Shown here in pieces: positions 45,973-53,665 of a stretch of 64,000 bases of DNA. A program made the translations under genes and the position numbers. The notes beneath the pieces were generated by a model. That model worked only from the letters and a program-made list of their open reading frames with translations, searched no databases and was not told the DNA's origin. The stretch's first letter is position 1; each line of letters starts with the position of its first letter. Source of the stretch: Tychonema sp. LEGE 06208 (lineage in GTDB: Bacteria; Cyanobacteriota; Cyanobacteriia; Cyanobacteriales; Microcoleaceae); NCBI RefSeq assembly GCF_015207505.1, contig NZ_JADEWT010000005.1, positions 1 through 64,000 of the forward strand, given 5' to 3'.

Positions 45973-46360
45973 CACTCTCCGGCGTGAACGCACGGAGATT
46001 CTTAAGAAGCTTTGACACTCTTAAAGGCGCTGTCAAGACACCTCTAGACGTTCAAAACAACTACCTTTTGGTGTTGCAATTACGCTTACTTTTTGCTTTA
46101 TGCTTTCGTTCGCACTTTTCAACACTCTTGCCAGTTCGGTACGCTCTCCATCCTGCGCTGCTTGGCTGTACCATAGTCTTTCTCAAACAAAAATGTTGAG
46201 GGTGTCTTACTGCCCGGAATCTCACCGTTCTAGGAATGGTTTAACACGTAGTTGATACGCCTACTTGTTCCGCATTGTTAAAATTATAACACAGATTACT
46301 CGCAGCCTAAAGGCTGCAACTGCGTTTCATCCCCGGCTTATTGACCGGGGTTCTCACGCG
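45969..46360 (-). mobile_element. IS200/IS605-like remnant without transposase; possible orphan omega-RNA-type element
   Basis: Read on the minus strand, this segment begins with a hairpin CCCCGGTCAATAAGCCGGGG (46331-46350) and a TGTGTTATAAT extended -10 (46283-46293). It ends with a hairpin in ATCTCCGTGCG...CGGAGAGTGTCAA (45969-46003). The closing stem plus GTGTCAA is, as I remember it, the usual right end of cyanobacterial tnpB-type elements. No TnpB frame remains in its 390 bases. Boundaries are approximate. Confidence 0.5.
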
Positions 46361-46446
46361 ACGCGCTATAGCTGCAATTTCAACCGCTGATTTCAGGCGG
46401 ATCAACACAGATTATAGGCTTTCAAGCTCTCATAGGAGCTGCTGTC

Positions 46447-46552
46447 GGGCATTGGGCATTGGGCATTGGGAATTGGGAATTGGGAATTGGGCGGAGCGAA
46501 GCGGAGGGATTGGGCATTGGGGATAGGGCATTGGGCATTGGGCATTGGGCAT
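46447..46552. repeat. GGGCATT/GGGAATT heptamer array
   Basis: About twelve 7-bp units in two blocks split by GCGGAGCGAAGCGGAGGGA. It is the same heptamer family as the array inside the EAL gene at 12-70. Confidence 0.9.
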
Positions 46553-46636
46553 ACCTCACCACGCGATCGAACCGCCATAACGCAGATATTTTCAATAATT
46601 GAGATCGATCGAATGCTAGAGGTATGTTCTTCCTGA

Positions 46637-46893
46637 TGACCAATAACCAATAACCAATAACCAATAACCAATCACCAATAACCAATAACCAATCACCAAT
46701 CACCAATCACCAATCACCAATCACCAATCACCAATCACCAATCACCAATAACTAATAACTAATAACTAATAACTAATAACTAATAACTAATGACCAATGA
46801 CTAATGACTAATGACTAATGACTAATGACTAATGACTAATGACCAATGACTAATGACTAATGACTAATGACCAATAACCAATAACCAATAACT
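46637..46893. repeat. Compound heptamer array (CCAATAA, CCAATCA, CTAATAA, TGACTAA)
   Basis: About 36 consecutive 7-bp units whose sequence drifts along the array: CCAATAA, then CCAATCA, then CTAATAA, then TGACTAA, then CCAATAA. It ends two bases before the ctaE start codon (46895), so no normal ribosome site exists for that gene. Confidence 0.93.
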
Positions 46894-46894
46894 T

Positions 46895-47491
46895 ATGGCA
46901 AATCCTACGCATTCAGGGCGATCGCCCCAAGAAACCAACGAAAATTCTCAAGATCGCAAAAAGCGGATGTTTGGCTTTACCGCATTCTTGCTTTCCGAGA
47001 GTATGGTCTTCCTCAGTTTTTTCGCCGCCTACATCATCTTGCGGCAGACAACTCCCAACTGGATCCCTCCTGGTATCCCGAAATTAGAGGTGCTTAAACC
47101 TGCGATTAACACGGCGGTACTGGTTTCGAGCAGTTTTGTCATTTACTTTGCCGAACAAGCCCTCGATCGCCGGAAACTGGGTTTATTTCGCTTGCTGTGG
47201 CTGGCGGCATCCTTGATGGGAACTTACTTTTTAGTTAATCAGGCGATCGAGTGGAACAACCTATCTTTTGGGCTGACTACAGGGTTGTTCGGCGCGACAT
47301 TTTATCTGCTGACAGGGTTTCACGGTTTGCACGTTTTTGTCGGGATTATCTTGCAGCTAATTATGCTTGTCCGTTCTTTCCTTCCGGGGAACTACAACGG
47401 CGGCCACTTCGGCGTGAGTGCGGCTTCTTTGTTTTGGCACTTTGTTGATGCGATCTGGATTGTTTTGTTCTCGCTGGTTTATCTGTGGTAG
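46895..47491 (+). CDS. ctaE: Heme-copper oxidase subunit III
   Basis: 198 residues, five membrane helices, the short bacterial form. Helix blocks LLSESMVFLSFFAAYIIL, FVIYFAEQAL, FLVNQAIEW, TGFHGLHVFVGI and the C-terminal SLFWHFVDAIWIVLFSLVYL carry the family's conserved glutamate (SES) and histidines. It completes the oxidase, but 922 bases of repeats part it from ctaD. The ATG directly follows an ATAACTT heptamer array with no purine-rich ribosome site. Confidence 0.95.
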   Translation: MANPTHSGRSPQETNENSQDRKKRMFGFTAFLLSESMVFLSFFAAYIILRQTTPNWIPPGIPKLEVLKPAINTAVLVSSSFVIYFAEQALDRRKLGLFRLLWLAASLMGTYFLVNQAIEWNNLSFGLTTGLFGATFYLLTGFHGLHVFVGIILQLIMLVRSFLPGNYNGGHFGVSAASLFWHFVDAIWIVLFSLVYLW

Positions 47492-47512
47492 TTCTATTTC
47501 TTTGCCAAAACC

Positions 47513-47857
47513 CTACCCTTGCGGTTTTGATAGTGCTTGTAATTCTTCCCAAGTGTAATGTTTGGGCAATTCAACTGGCTTAGCATTAGCGCCTAAACCC
47601 AACCCGATCGCCGGCTCAATTTCGGCGATCGCCTCTGAAGCAACATCAGCCACTGCATTGCCGGCAATTCCGCCCGCGATCGCCCCTGCGATGCTACCAA
47701 TGGCCGCACCAACCTTTCCGCCAACAGAATTACCAATGGCCGCACCAGCTACACCGCCGCCGACTGCGCCCAATCCTGTGGCGATCGGGTGAGACTCGGA
47801 TGTTTCTGATTGCTCTTTATCGTTTTCATTCGGCTGTTTAACATCATTCATTGCCAT
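47513..47857 (-). CDS. Glycine-zipper protein
   Basis: About 114 residues from ATG 47857, which follows GAGGAAATA; an in-frame upstream start at 47887 lacks such a site. A polar N-terminus precedes a long G/A-rich segment (LGAVGGGVAGAAIGNSVGG, VGAAIGSIAGAIAGGIAGNA) with GxxxG spacing that forms paired membrane helices, then an acidic tail ending YTWEELQALSKP. Such zippers occur in small stress-related membrane proteins and some bacteriocins; no more can be said. It is convergent with ctaE. Confidence 0.85.
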   Translation of the reverse strand: MAMNDVKQPNENDKEQSETSESHPIATGLGAVGGGVAGAAIGNSVGGKVGAAIGSIAGAIAGGIAGNAVADVASEAIAEIEPAIGLGLGANAKPVELPKHYTWEELQALSKPQG

Positions 47858-47901
47858 TATTTCCTCACAAATTTTGCGGGTTTTCAATTTTTTCTTAATT
47901 G

Positions 47902-47926
47902 GTTCGTAGTGAGGACTTTAGTCCTT
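47902..47926. repeat. GTAGTGAGGACTTTAGTCCT element
   Basis: TTCGTAGTGAGGACTTTAGT with an inner AGGACT-TT-AGTCC stem, between the GMC stop and the glycine-zipper start. It shares arms with 41951-42004 and 60305-60338. Confidence 0.7.
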
Positions 47927-47950
47927 TCTTTCTCAAGGGATAAAATGAGT

Positions 47951-49525
47951 TTATTTTAACCGCTCAGCGATGCGATCGCCAACCCGCAGCGCATTTGCCA
48001 TAATCGTCAGCGTCGGGTTAACCCCCGAATTTGACGCGAAAAAACTGCCATCCACAACATAGAGATTCTCAACATCGTGGGTGCGGCAATTCACGTCAAG
48101 CACTGAAGTTTTGGAGTCTGTACCAAACCTACAAGTGCCGCATTGATGACCAACTGATTGTACCGGCATCTCGGCGCGAGGATACAGGCTAAAAGGAATG
48201 ACGTGCTTGGCCGAACGGTGGAGGGATTTGACTACAGATGTCCAGCGGTGAATTAGCCGATCGCCCGCTTCGGTATTGTTCGGCGTATAATCCAAGTAAA
48301 TTCGATCGCCCTCCACCCGAACGCGATTGTTTGAATCTGGCAAATCTTCTGTTTGCAACCACCAACCAACCGATCGCTCAGCAATCAAATGCCGCTCGTA
48401 TTTAGGAATCAATTTTACCAGCGGAGCCATCAGCGCCGGAGCCTCAGCCGGCAGCATATCAGCTAACACATTGCCCGTATTTTGTACCATACCCATTGGA
48501 TAAGGAAAATCCGGCTCTCCCCAATAATAATCATTGACAGCAATAGTTTTTTGAAAGTTAGCTGCATTCACATCTAAGTGCATAGCAACTAAAGCAGTCG
48601 CCAGGTGTTTCATTAAATTTCTGCCCACCTGATCTGAACTATTTGCTAATCCATTGGCGTGCTGCTCGTTAGCAGATTGCAACAACAAAACAGCCGAATT
48701 AATCGCACCGCAGGAAACCACCACAATATCGCCTGTAAATTGCTGTCGTTTCCCTAAAATTTCGGTTTCTACCCCCGTCACTTCTCGCCCGGATTTGCTG
48801 GTATGCAGCCTCAAGACTTTGGCATTAGTTATTAGGGTGAAATTAGCATATTTTTCGCGGGTTGGACGAATCGCATTCACCTCCGCATCGGCTTTCGCAC
48901 CTACTAAACAAGGATAGCCGTCAAAAGTATCGCAGCGAATGCAAGGGCTGTTTGTGCGATCGGCTTCATTCAGCTTTAATCCTAAAGGTAAATGAAACGG
49001 ATTGTAACCGAGCGATCGAATATCGTCCGCGAGCACCTGCATATCAGGTTCGTGGCTCACAGGAGGATAAGCATAAGGTTCGCTGCAGGGCGGTTCAGTC
49101 GGATCGGTTCCCCGCTCTCCATGAACGTCATAGAGTGCTTCAGCTTGCGTGTAATACGGCTCAAAATCTGCGTATTTGAGCGGCCACTCTGGAGAAAATC
49201 CTTGTTTGTGAATTACGCGATCGAAATCTCGTTCCCGCAGCCGTAAAAGAGCCGCACCATAAACTTTTGTATTGCCGCCAACCCAATAGCCCGTCTGGGG
49301 TCGAAACTCCTTTTCTTCCCTGTCGTACCAGCACTCATCCGTATGATAGCGCTCTTTTTGATAAACTTCCAGCGCGCTCCAATTTGCTTTTTCCCTGGGT
49401 AAAAAGTCGCCTCTTTCTAGCACCAAAATCCTTTTACCAGTCGGTGCGAGACGGTGAGCAAGCGTACCTCCGCCCGCTCCCGTGCCAATAATAATGATAT
49501 CGTAGTGGTTCGCCGAATTTACCAT
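47951..49525 (-). CDS. GMC-family FAD oxidoreductase
   Basis: 524 residues. FAD-binding start YDIIIIGTGAGGGTLAHRLA with LVLERG; GGNTKVYGAALLRLRERDF; late GMC signature HQCGTCRFGTD and NLYVVDGSFFASNSGVNPTL with the terminal NPT. GMC enzymes oxidise alcohols and sugars (glucose, choline, gluconate-type substrates) with oxygen, quinone or cytochrome as acceptor. A four-cysteine patch (PCIRCDTFDGYPCLVG) mid-protein resembles that of the gluconate/sorbose-type branch. No signal peptide is seen. It starts a minus-strand group with the fasciclin-domain and yellow-like genes upstream. Confidence 0.93.
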   Translation of the reverse strand: MVNSANHYDIIIIGTGAGGGTLAHRLAPTGKRILVLERGDFLPREKANWSALEVYQKERYHTDECWYDREEKEFRPQTGYWVGGNTKVYGAALLRLRERDFDRVIHKQGFSPEWPLKYADFEPYYTQAEALYDVHGERGTDPTEPPCSEPYAYPPVSHEPDMQVLADDIRSLGYNPFHLPLGLKLNEADRTNSPCIRCDTFDGYPCLVGAKADAEVNAIRPTREKYANFTLITNAKVLRLHTSKSGREVTGVETEILGKRQQFTGDIVVVSCGAINSAVLLLQSANEQHANGLANSSDQVGRNLMKHLATALVAMHLDVNAANFQKTIAVNDYYWGEPDFPYPMGMVQNTGNVLADMLPAEAPALMAPLVKLIPKYERHLIAERSVGWWLQTEDLPDSNNRVRVEGDRIYLDYTPNNTEAGDRLIHRWTSVVKSLHRSAKHVIPFSLYPRAEMPVQSVGHQCGTCRFGTDSKTSVLDVNCRTHDVENLYVVDGSFFASNSGVNPTLTIMANALRVGDRIAERLK

Positions 49526-49570
49526 TGCCTAATCTTTTCTTAATTGTGCTGGTTTGGGAATAATGTTCCC

Positions 49571-49993
49571 TTAACTCACTGATTCAATCTTACCCAGAAA
49601 TTCAGGAATCACAACTGTATCGATAATGTGAATTACACCGTTATCTGCTTCCACATCTGGCTTGACTACCTTAGCATTGTTTACCTTAACTCCATTAGCA
49701 GTATCAATCTTGAGAGTTGAACCTTCGGAGGTGGTGGCTGAATTAGTTTTGCCAATTTCTGCTGCCGCGATTTTCCGCTCGCGAATCACATGATAGGTTA
49801 AAACTTTCATCAAATCCCGGATATATTTTAGCAAAGCTTTTACAGTTCCCGACGGCAGTTTAGAAAACGCTAAATCAGTTAGTTCCAACACGGCAAAAAA
49901 GCCTTCTGTTTTTAAACCTTCTACCAAGCTAGCAGCATTTAGAGCTGTTATTAAATTACTCCAAAAAACCGCATTAATTGCAGTATTTACCAT
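49571..49993 (-). CDS. Fasciclin (FAS1)-domain protein
   Basis: 140 residues, one FAS1 domain. The H1 box reads GFFAVLELTDLAFSKLP in place of the usual FTVFAPTDxAF, and the H2 box is NGVIHIIDTVVIP. YH motif is present in LTYHVI. FAS1 domains mediate adhesion and are normally exported, but no signal peptide is visible here (the protein starts MVNTAINAVFWSN). The alteration APTD to ELTD is unusual. It lies 45 bases upstream of the GMC gene on the same strand, so the two are probably co-transcribed. Confidence 0.87.
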   Translation of the reverse strand: MVNTAINAVFWSNLITALNAASLVEGLKTEGFFAVLELTDLAFSKLPSGTVKALLKYIRDLMKVLTYHVIRERKIAAAEIGKTNSATTSEGSTLKIDTANGVKVNNAKVVKPDVEADNGVIHIIDTVVIPEFLGKIESVS

Positions 49994-50068
49994 AAATATC
50001 AGATCTCGATCTTTCTCCTGAATATTTCAGGTAATCTTGCAAAAAATAATGAATTTGCCAACTAGATT

Positions 50069-51217
50069 TTAGCTGCGATCGAGCAACACTTGCCCCGCAT
50101 TAATTTGGATGCGAAACAGGCTGTAAGGTTTCTCGCGCAAGTCTTGCCCGTTATGATAGCTGGGGTTCCTATTCCACTGATCTACAGTAAAGTAGAGATA
50201 GCCATCTTGGGCAACAAATAGGCAATTCGGCCACAGCATTCGCGCATCGTGGGCGAGTGTTTCCCACGTACCATCAGGGAGGTGGCGCAAAATTGAATTG
50301 TTTTCGTAGTTTGTCACGTAAAGGTGATTTTTGTCGTCGGAAACCATGCCGCCAGAAGCGCCTTTTTCACCGTGATCGATGACTGTGGCGGCAACATTTT
50401 CATCAGGTAAATTTTGATTAACTAATGCTTCAATACTGACGCTGTAAAGGTGTCGGCTTGCTAGGGGACAATAGAACAGTCTTTGACCGTCACCGCTGAG
50501 GGCAATGCCATCGCTGCCGGTGTGAATGTGCTTGGCCGGTTTGTTGGGATGCCGCACCATCATCGGTTGACCTTCGACTATGGGCAAAAAGCCGGGAATT
50601 GGTTTAGTTGAAGGATGGTCATTGAGTTTTCTCCAACTATTTCCGGTGGCTAAATCTACGACAACAATGCCGTTAGGCCCTTCTTCCGAGGAGTCGGTAA
50701 TAAATGCAATCCCATCCTCTCCCCAGCGCAAATCGACGCGCACGTCATTCAAGGTAGAATTGGCAGAGGCGACGGATTCGGGAAACAGAATTTTCTTGAC
50801 AATACGATCGCCATTCAGGTCAATTCCCACCAGTTTCGGGCCGCCGGAGGGAACTAAATTTTGCTTAATTTTTGCATGATCTAACAGCCAAAGGCGATCG
50901 CGCGCGTCGATGGTCATCCCTTGAACGCACAGCAACTTTTCTGAGGGCGAAGCTAAATCTAACTTGTGGATTTCTGCATTGGGGTAGGGAACAGGATTGC
51001 CGTTTTTTTCTAGTGGCTGTTTGAGTTCCGCAACGGTGAATTCTACATCGTCAACCAGTCGGGGATAGCTGATGAAAATTCGCCCTTGCTTGGATACCGC
51101 AACCCCGATCGGCATGGCATCCTCGAATAGCGTTATTAGCTCTAAATTGCCAGCAGATTTGTCGGCTGGCAGTGAAGGCACAGCGGCCATAGATTTGGTT
51201 GCGGCTAAGTTCGCCAT
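50069..51217 (-). CDS. Yellow / major royal jelly-family beta-propeller protein
   Basis: 382 residues. Blocks include GVAVSKQGRIFISYPR, GMTIDARDRLWLLD, KLVGIDLNGDRIVKKILFP, NDVRVDLRWGEDGIAFITDS, HTGSDGIALSGDGQRLFYCP and YVTNYENNSI, the repeat pattern of the insect Yellow and royal-jelly proteins and their bacterial homologues (L-dopachrome-tautomerase-related). The propeller is related to SMP-30 lactonases. No clear signal peptide (N-terminus MANLAATKSMAAVPSLP). AGGATT lies before ATG 51217. It heads a likely three-gene group with the FAS1 and GMC genes. Enzymatic activity is unknown. Confidence 0.88.
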   Translation of the reverse strand: MANLAATKSMAAVPSLPADKSAGNLELITLFEDAMPIGVAVSKQGRIFISYPRLVDDVEFTVAELKQPLEKNGNPVPYPNAEIHKLDLASPSEKLLCVQGMTIDARDRLWLLDHAKIKQNLVPSGGPKLVGIDLNGDRIVKKILFPESVASANSTLNDVRVDLRWGEDGIAFITDSSEEGPNGIVVVDLATGNSWRKLNDHPSTKPIPGFLPIVEGQPMMVRHPNKPAKHIHTGSDGIALSGDGQRLFYCPLASRHLYSVSIEALVNQNLPDENVAATVIDHGEKGASGGMVSDDKNHLYVTNYENNSILRHLPDGTWETLAHDARMLWPNCLFVAQDGYLYFTVDQWNRNPSYHNGQDLREKPYSLFRIQINAGQVLLDRS

Positions 51218-51727
51218 TGCACTAATCCTATTGAGAGTTTGAAGAATTTTAAAAACTAGAAAATTGGACGTTGATTGTATCTAAAAAATCTCTGCCATGC
51301 TATTGCTATTTACCATAAAAAATGGGTGTAAAGCCTCCCCCTGTAGGGTGCAAGGAAAAATCCATTTCCTTCGCTGACAATCACTTTGCGCTTGAGTCCG
51401 AGGTAACTGTCAACTGTCAATTGTTTACTGTCAACTGTTGAAAAAATTTGCATGACCCACCAAAAAATCTATTTTTTTTACCGAATTATAGGTTTTCAGC
51501 AAGTATTTTGGTTGAAAAACGGGATTTTGAAGTACCAGTTCGCAATTCCTCTAGTTAATTGACAAAGCAGTTCTTTTAGAGATTCTCATGGGTTCAACTT
51601 TACATTGTTGATGATTTTTTTATATCTATCGAATGGATGAGATTAAATTTATATCAAAAGACTGATTAGTATTTGAGCGCTCGTTGTTTAAGGATAAGAA
51701 TAACGTTAAAAATAATATAAAATATCA
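51218..51727. other. Divergent AT-rich intergenic region
   Basis: 510 bases between the yellow-like gene (-) and the SMP-30 gene (+). It contains a CTGTCAA heptamer run (51405-51440) and then AT-rich DNA to the SMP-30 start. No gene and no clear promoter hexamers are seen. Confidence 0.6.
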
Positions 51728-52630
51728 ATGTCTGAAGTCATCAATATTTATGACGATCGCCTGAAATCGCTTTTGCGCCCTGATGCTTCACTCCAGAAAG
51801 TTGTCAGCGGTGCCGTCTGGAGCGAAGGCCCGGTTTATTTCCATGAAGATGATAGCGTGGTGTGGAGCGATGCTCACGGCAATCGCTTACTGCGCTGGAG
51901 TCCCCGCCAGGGAATGAGCGTTTTGCGCGACCCCTCCGACTATCAAAGCGGTAATTACCGCGATCGCGAAGGTCGCCTTGTCTCGTGTTCGTCGGGTTTG
52001 CGCGCGATCGTCCGGCGCGAACACAGCGGCGAATGGCGGGTGTTGGTCGATCGCTACCGAGGATCGCGCCTCAACAGCCCCAATGACTTGGTAGTCAAGA
52101 GTGACGGCACGATCTGGTTCACTGACCCCCCCTACGGCCTGACGCAGCCCGACCAGGGATACGGCGGACAACAGGAACAGCCTGGATGTTTTGTGTACCG
52201 CTTCGATCCGGCGACGGGTGCGATCGATGCGGTGGTGACGGATATGTTACGCCCCAACGGCCTCGCCTTCAGCCCCGACGAAAGCATCCTCTACGTGTCG
52301 GATAGTTCTGCTTTCAATATGCCCCAAGGCTATCACCACCTCCGCGCCTATGATGTTGTAGCCGATCGCGCTGCAGACAACGGCCGGGTGTTCGCAGTCA
52401 TCGAACCCGGTGAACCCGACGGGTTGCGAACCGACGAACACGGCAATATTTTTACAACTTCCAAAGATAGCGTGCAGGTGTACGCCCCCGACGGTACTCG
52501 TTTGGGGAAAATTCCGGTACCGGAGACTTGCGCTAACCTGACTTTTGGGGGAAAAAAACGCGATCGCCTCTGGATCGCTGCTGGCACATCTTTATATGCG
52601 ATCGATCTCAACACTCGCGGGTGTCAATAA
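51728..52630 (+). CDS. SMP-30/gluconolactonase-family protein
   Basis: 300 residues, six-bladed propeller. The metal-site residues are visible: glutamate in VWSEGPVYF (about 34), asparagine in LNSPNDLVV (about 117-125) and aspartate in EPDGLRTDEHGN (about 235). Family members hydrolyse aldonolactones such as glucono-1,5-lactone, which is the product of the glucose dehydrogenase encoded 13 kb away. No signal peptide. The gene is visibly more GC-rich than its flanks, with many CGATCGC words, which may hint at transfer. No ribosome site precedes ATG 51728. Confidence 0.92.
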   Translation: MSEVINIYDDRLKSLLRPDASLQKVVSGAVWSEGPVYFHEDDSVVWSDAHGNRLLRWSPRQGMSVLRDPSDYQSGNYRDREGRLVSCSSGLRAIVRREHSGEWRVLVDRYRGSRLNSPNDLVVKSDGTIWFTDPPYGLTQPDQGYGGQQEQPGCFVYRFDPATGAIDAVVTDMLRPNGLAFSPDESILYVSDSSAFNMPQGYHHLRAYDVVADRAADNGRVFAVIEPGEPDGLRTDEHGNIFTTSKDSVQVYAPDGTRLGKIPVPETCANLTFGGKKRDRLWIAAGTSLYAIDLNTRGCQ

Positions 52631-52670
52631 AGCTGTTCTCGCCACCTGCAATAGACCTCTCCCGTCATTC

Positions 52671-52695
52671 TTGTGGAACAGGCATCCTGCCTATT
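52671..52695. repeat. TTGTGGAACAGGCATCCTGCC dispersed repeat
   Basis: The first 20 bases, TTGTGGAACAGGCATCCTGC, are the reverse complement of the segment at 14634-14661. One arm is degraded here, so the palindrome is imperfect. Confidence 0.75.
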
Positions 52696-52727
52696 TTTTA
52701 CAAGCTTTTGGAACAGAAGTCTAATAG

Positions 52728-53327
52728 ATGTTTAATGATGTCCAATTTAGAATATCTCAATCGATTGGAAATGACCAAATGATTTACAAATTTGCTCTGG
52801 GTGTGGCGATCGCGCTGCTGTTCGCTCAAGTTTCAACTCATCTACCCGAACTAAGTTTCAAACTGCTCAGTTCACTCAATCCCGTCTATCCGACCGGCAT
52901 TCTCGGCTGGGCACTTTTATTGCTGAGAGTTGGTGTCGGCGGGCTATTTATGCTGCACGGCTACCCAAAAATAACACATCTTCGAGAGTGGTCTGATGCT
53001 ATGAAAATGCCGCTGTTTCTGTGCTTTCTCTCAGCAGCTTCCATGTTGGCTGGCGGAGTTTGTCTGATTCTGGGATTTCTGACACTATTAGCAAGTCTGC
53101 CGATTCTTGGTTCTATGCTATTCGCAATTTATTTAGATTTATCCAAAGGGTTGCCTTTTGTTGCTAGCGATCCCTATTTAATTCCCCAAGGGCAGTATGA
53201 AGGGCCAAATGGCAAGGGCGAACCGCCAAGCTGGGAGAAAGCTTTTATGTACTGTTTGATGCTGGTGGCGATCGCAGTTTTAGGGCCTGGTGCCTATTCG
53301 CTGGATGCTCTGATTTTTGGAGGGTAA
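52728..53327 (+). CDS. DoxX-family membrane protein
   Basis: 199 residues with four membrane helices. The DoxX core is GWALLLLRVGVGGLFMLHGYPKI, then AASMLAGGVCLILGFLTLLA and a loop with FVASDPYLIP. DoxX proteins are quinone-linked in archaeal thiosulfate:quinone oxidoreductase and form a redox complex in mycobacteria; in most bacteria the role is unknown. Its place next to the gluconolactonase and near a quinol oxidase fits a membrane redox job, by inference. The start could also be ATG 52779 (MIYKFAL), which would remove a polar extension. Confidence 0.87.
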   Translation: MFNDVQFRISQSIGNDQMIYKFALGVAIALLFAQVSTHLPELSFKLLSSLNPVYPTGILGWALLLLRVGVGGLFMLHGYPKITHLREWSDAMKMPLFLCFLSAASMLAGGVCLILGFLTLLASLPILGSMLFAIYLDLSKGLPFVASDPYLIPQGQYEGPNGKGEPPSWEKAFMYCLMLVAIAVLGPGAYSLDALIFGG

Positions 53328-53665
53328 AGAACCTGCAAGCGAACTCGATCGGTAAGCATTACCGGAGATGTCTGTTGCAAAAATTGGGAGGGGTGCCCTT
53401 CACCGCAAGTACGATCGCCACCAAGGCCGAATCAAACACGCCCGCGATCAAACAAACAGCCTTTGTGACTCTACAACCGCCCCGGAAACTGTTGGCGGTG
53501 CCCGCATTTGCATCTGCAAACGCTCAAACTCAAGTTCGCGCCCGCACACCCGGTTTCACTACCAGCAACCAAAAATTACAACTCTACCTCGTGGCAGATA
53601 GTACGAACAGCTCAATTTTTGGGATACTAGAAACTAGCACTCAACTTATTATCTGAGGAACAAAC
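53328..53665. other. Intergenic region before gshA
   Basis: A weak open frame (53375-53656) lacks an ATG, a proper ribosome site and protein-like composition, so I do not call it. The end holds the gshA ribosome site (GAGGAAC). Nothing else is seen. Confidence 0.6.

Larger units (their letters stand above)
45973..46894. other. 0.9-kb gap within the oxidase operon
   Basis: Filled by the mobile-element remnant, a GCAGCC-TAAA-GGCTGC hairpin (46302-46317), a GCGGTTTCAACCGC relative (46373-46392), a GGGCATT/GGGAATT array and a long CCAATAA/TGACTAA array. No coding frame is convincing. Confidence 0.8.

Noticed and set aside
45969-46199. 76-codon plus-strand frame after ctaD
   Set aside because: Lies in the mobile-element remnant on the opposite strand to its transcript; composition random.
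46402-46706. Minus-strand frames over the heptamer array
   Set aside because: Pure translation of GGGCATT and CCAATAA repeats; no start signals. The contrast with the EAL gene is that there the array sits inside a real domain.
46637-46893. CRISPR array
   Set aside because: Units are 7 bp, head to tail, with no spacers; no cas genes in the window.
53375-53656. 93-codon open frame before gshA
   Set aside because: It begins at TTG, has no proper ribosome site, and its composition is not protein-like; nothing recognisable in it.
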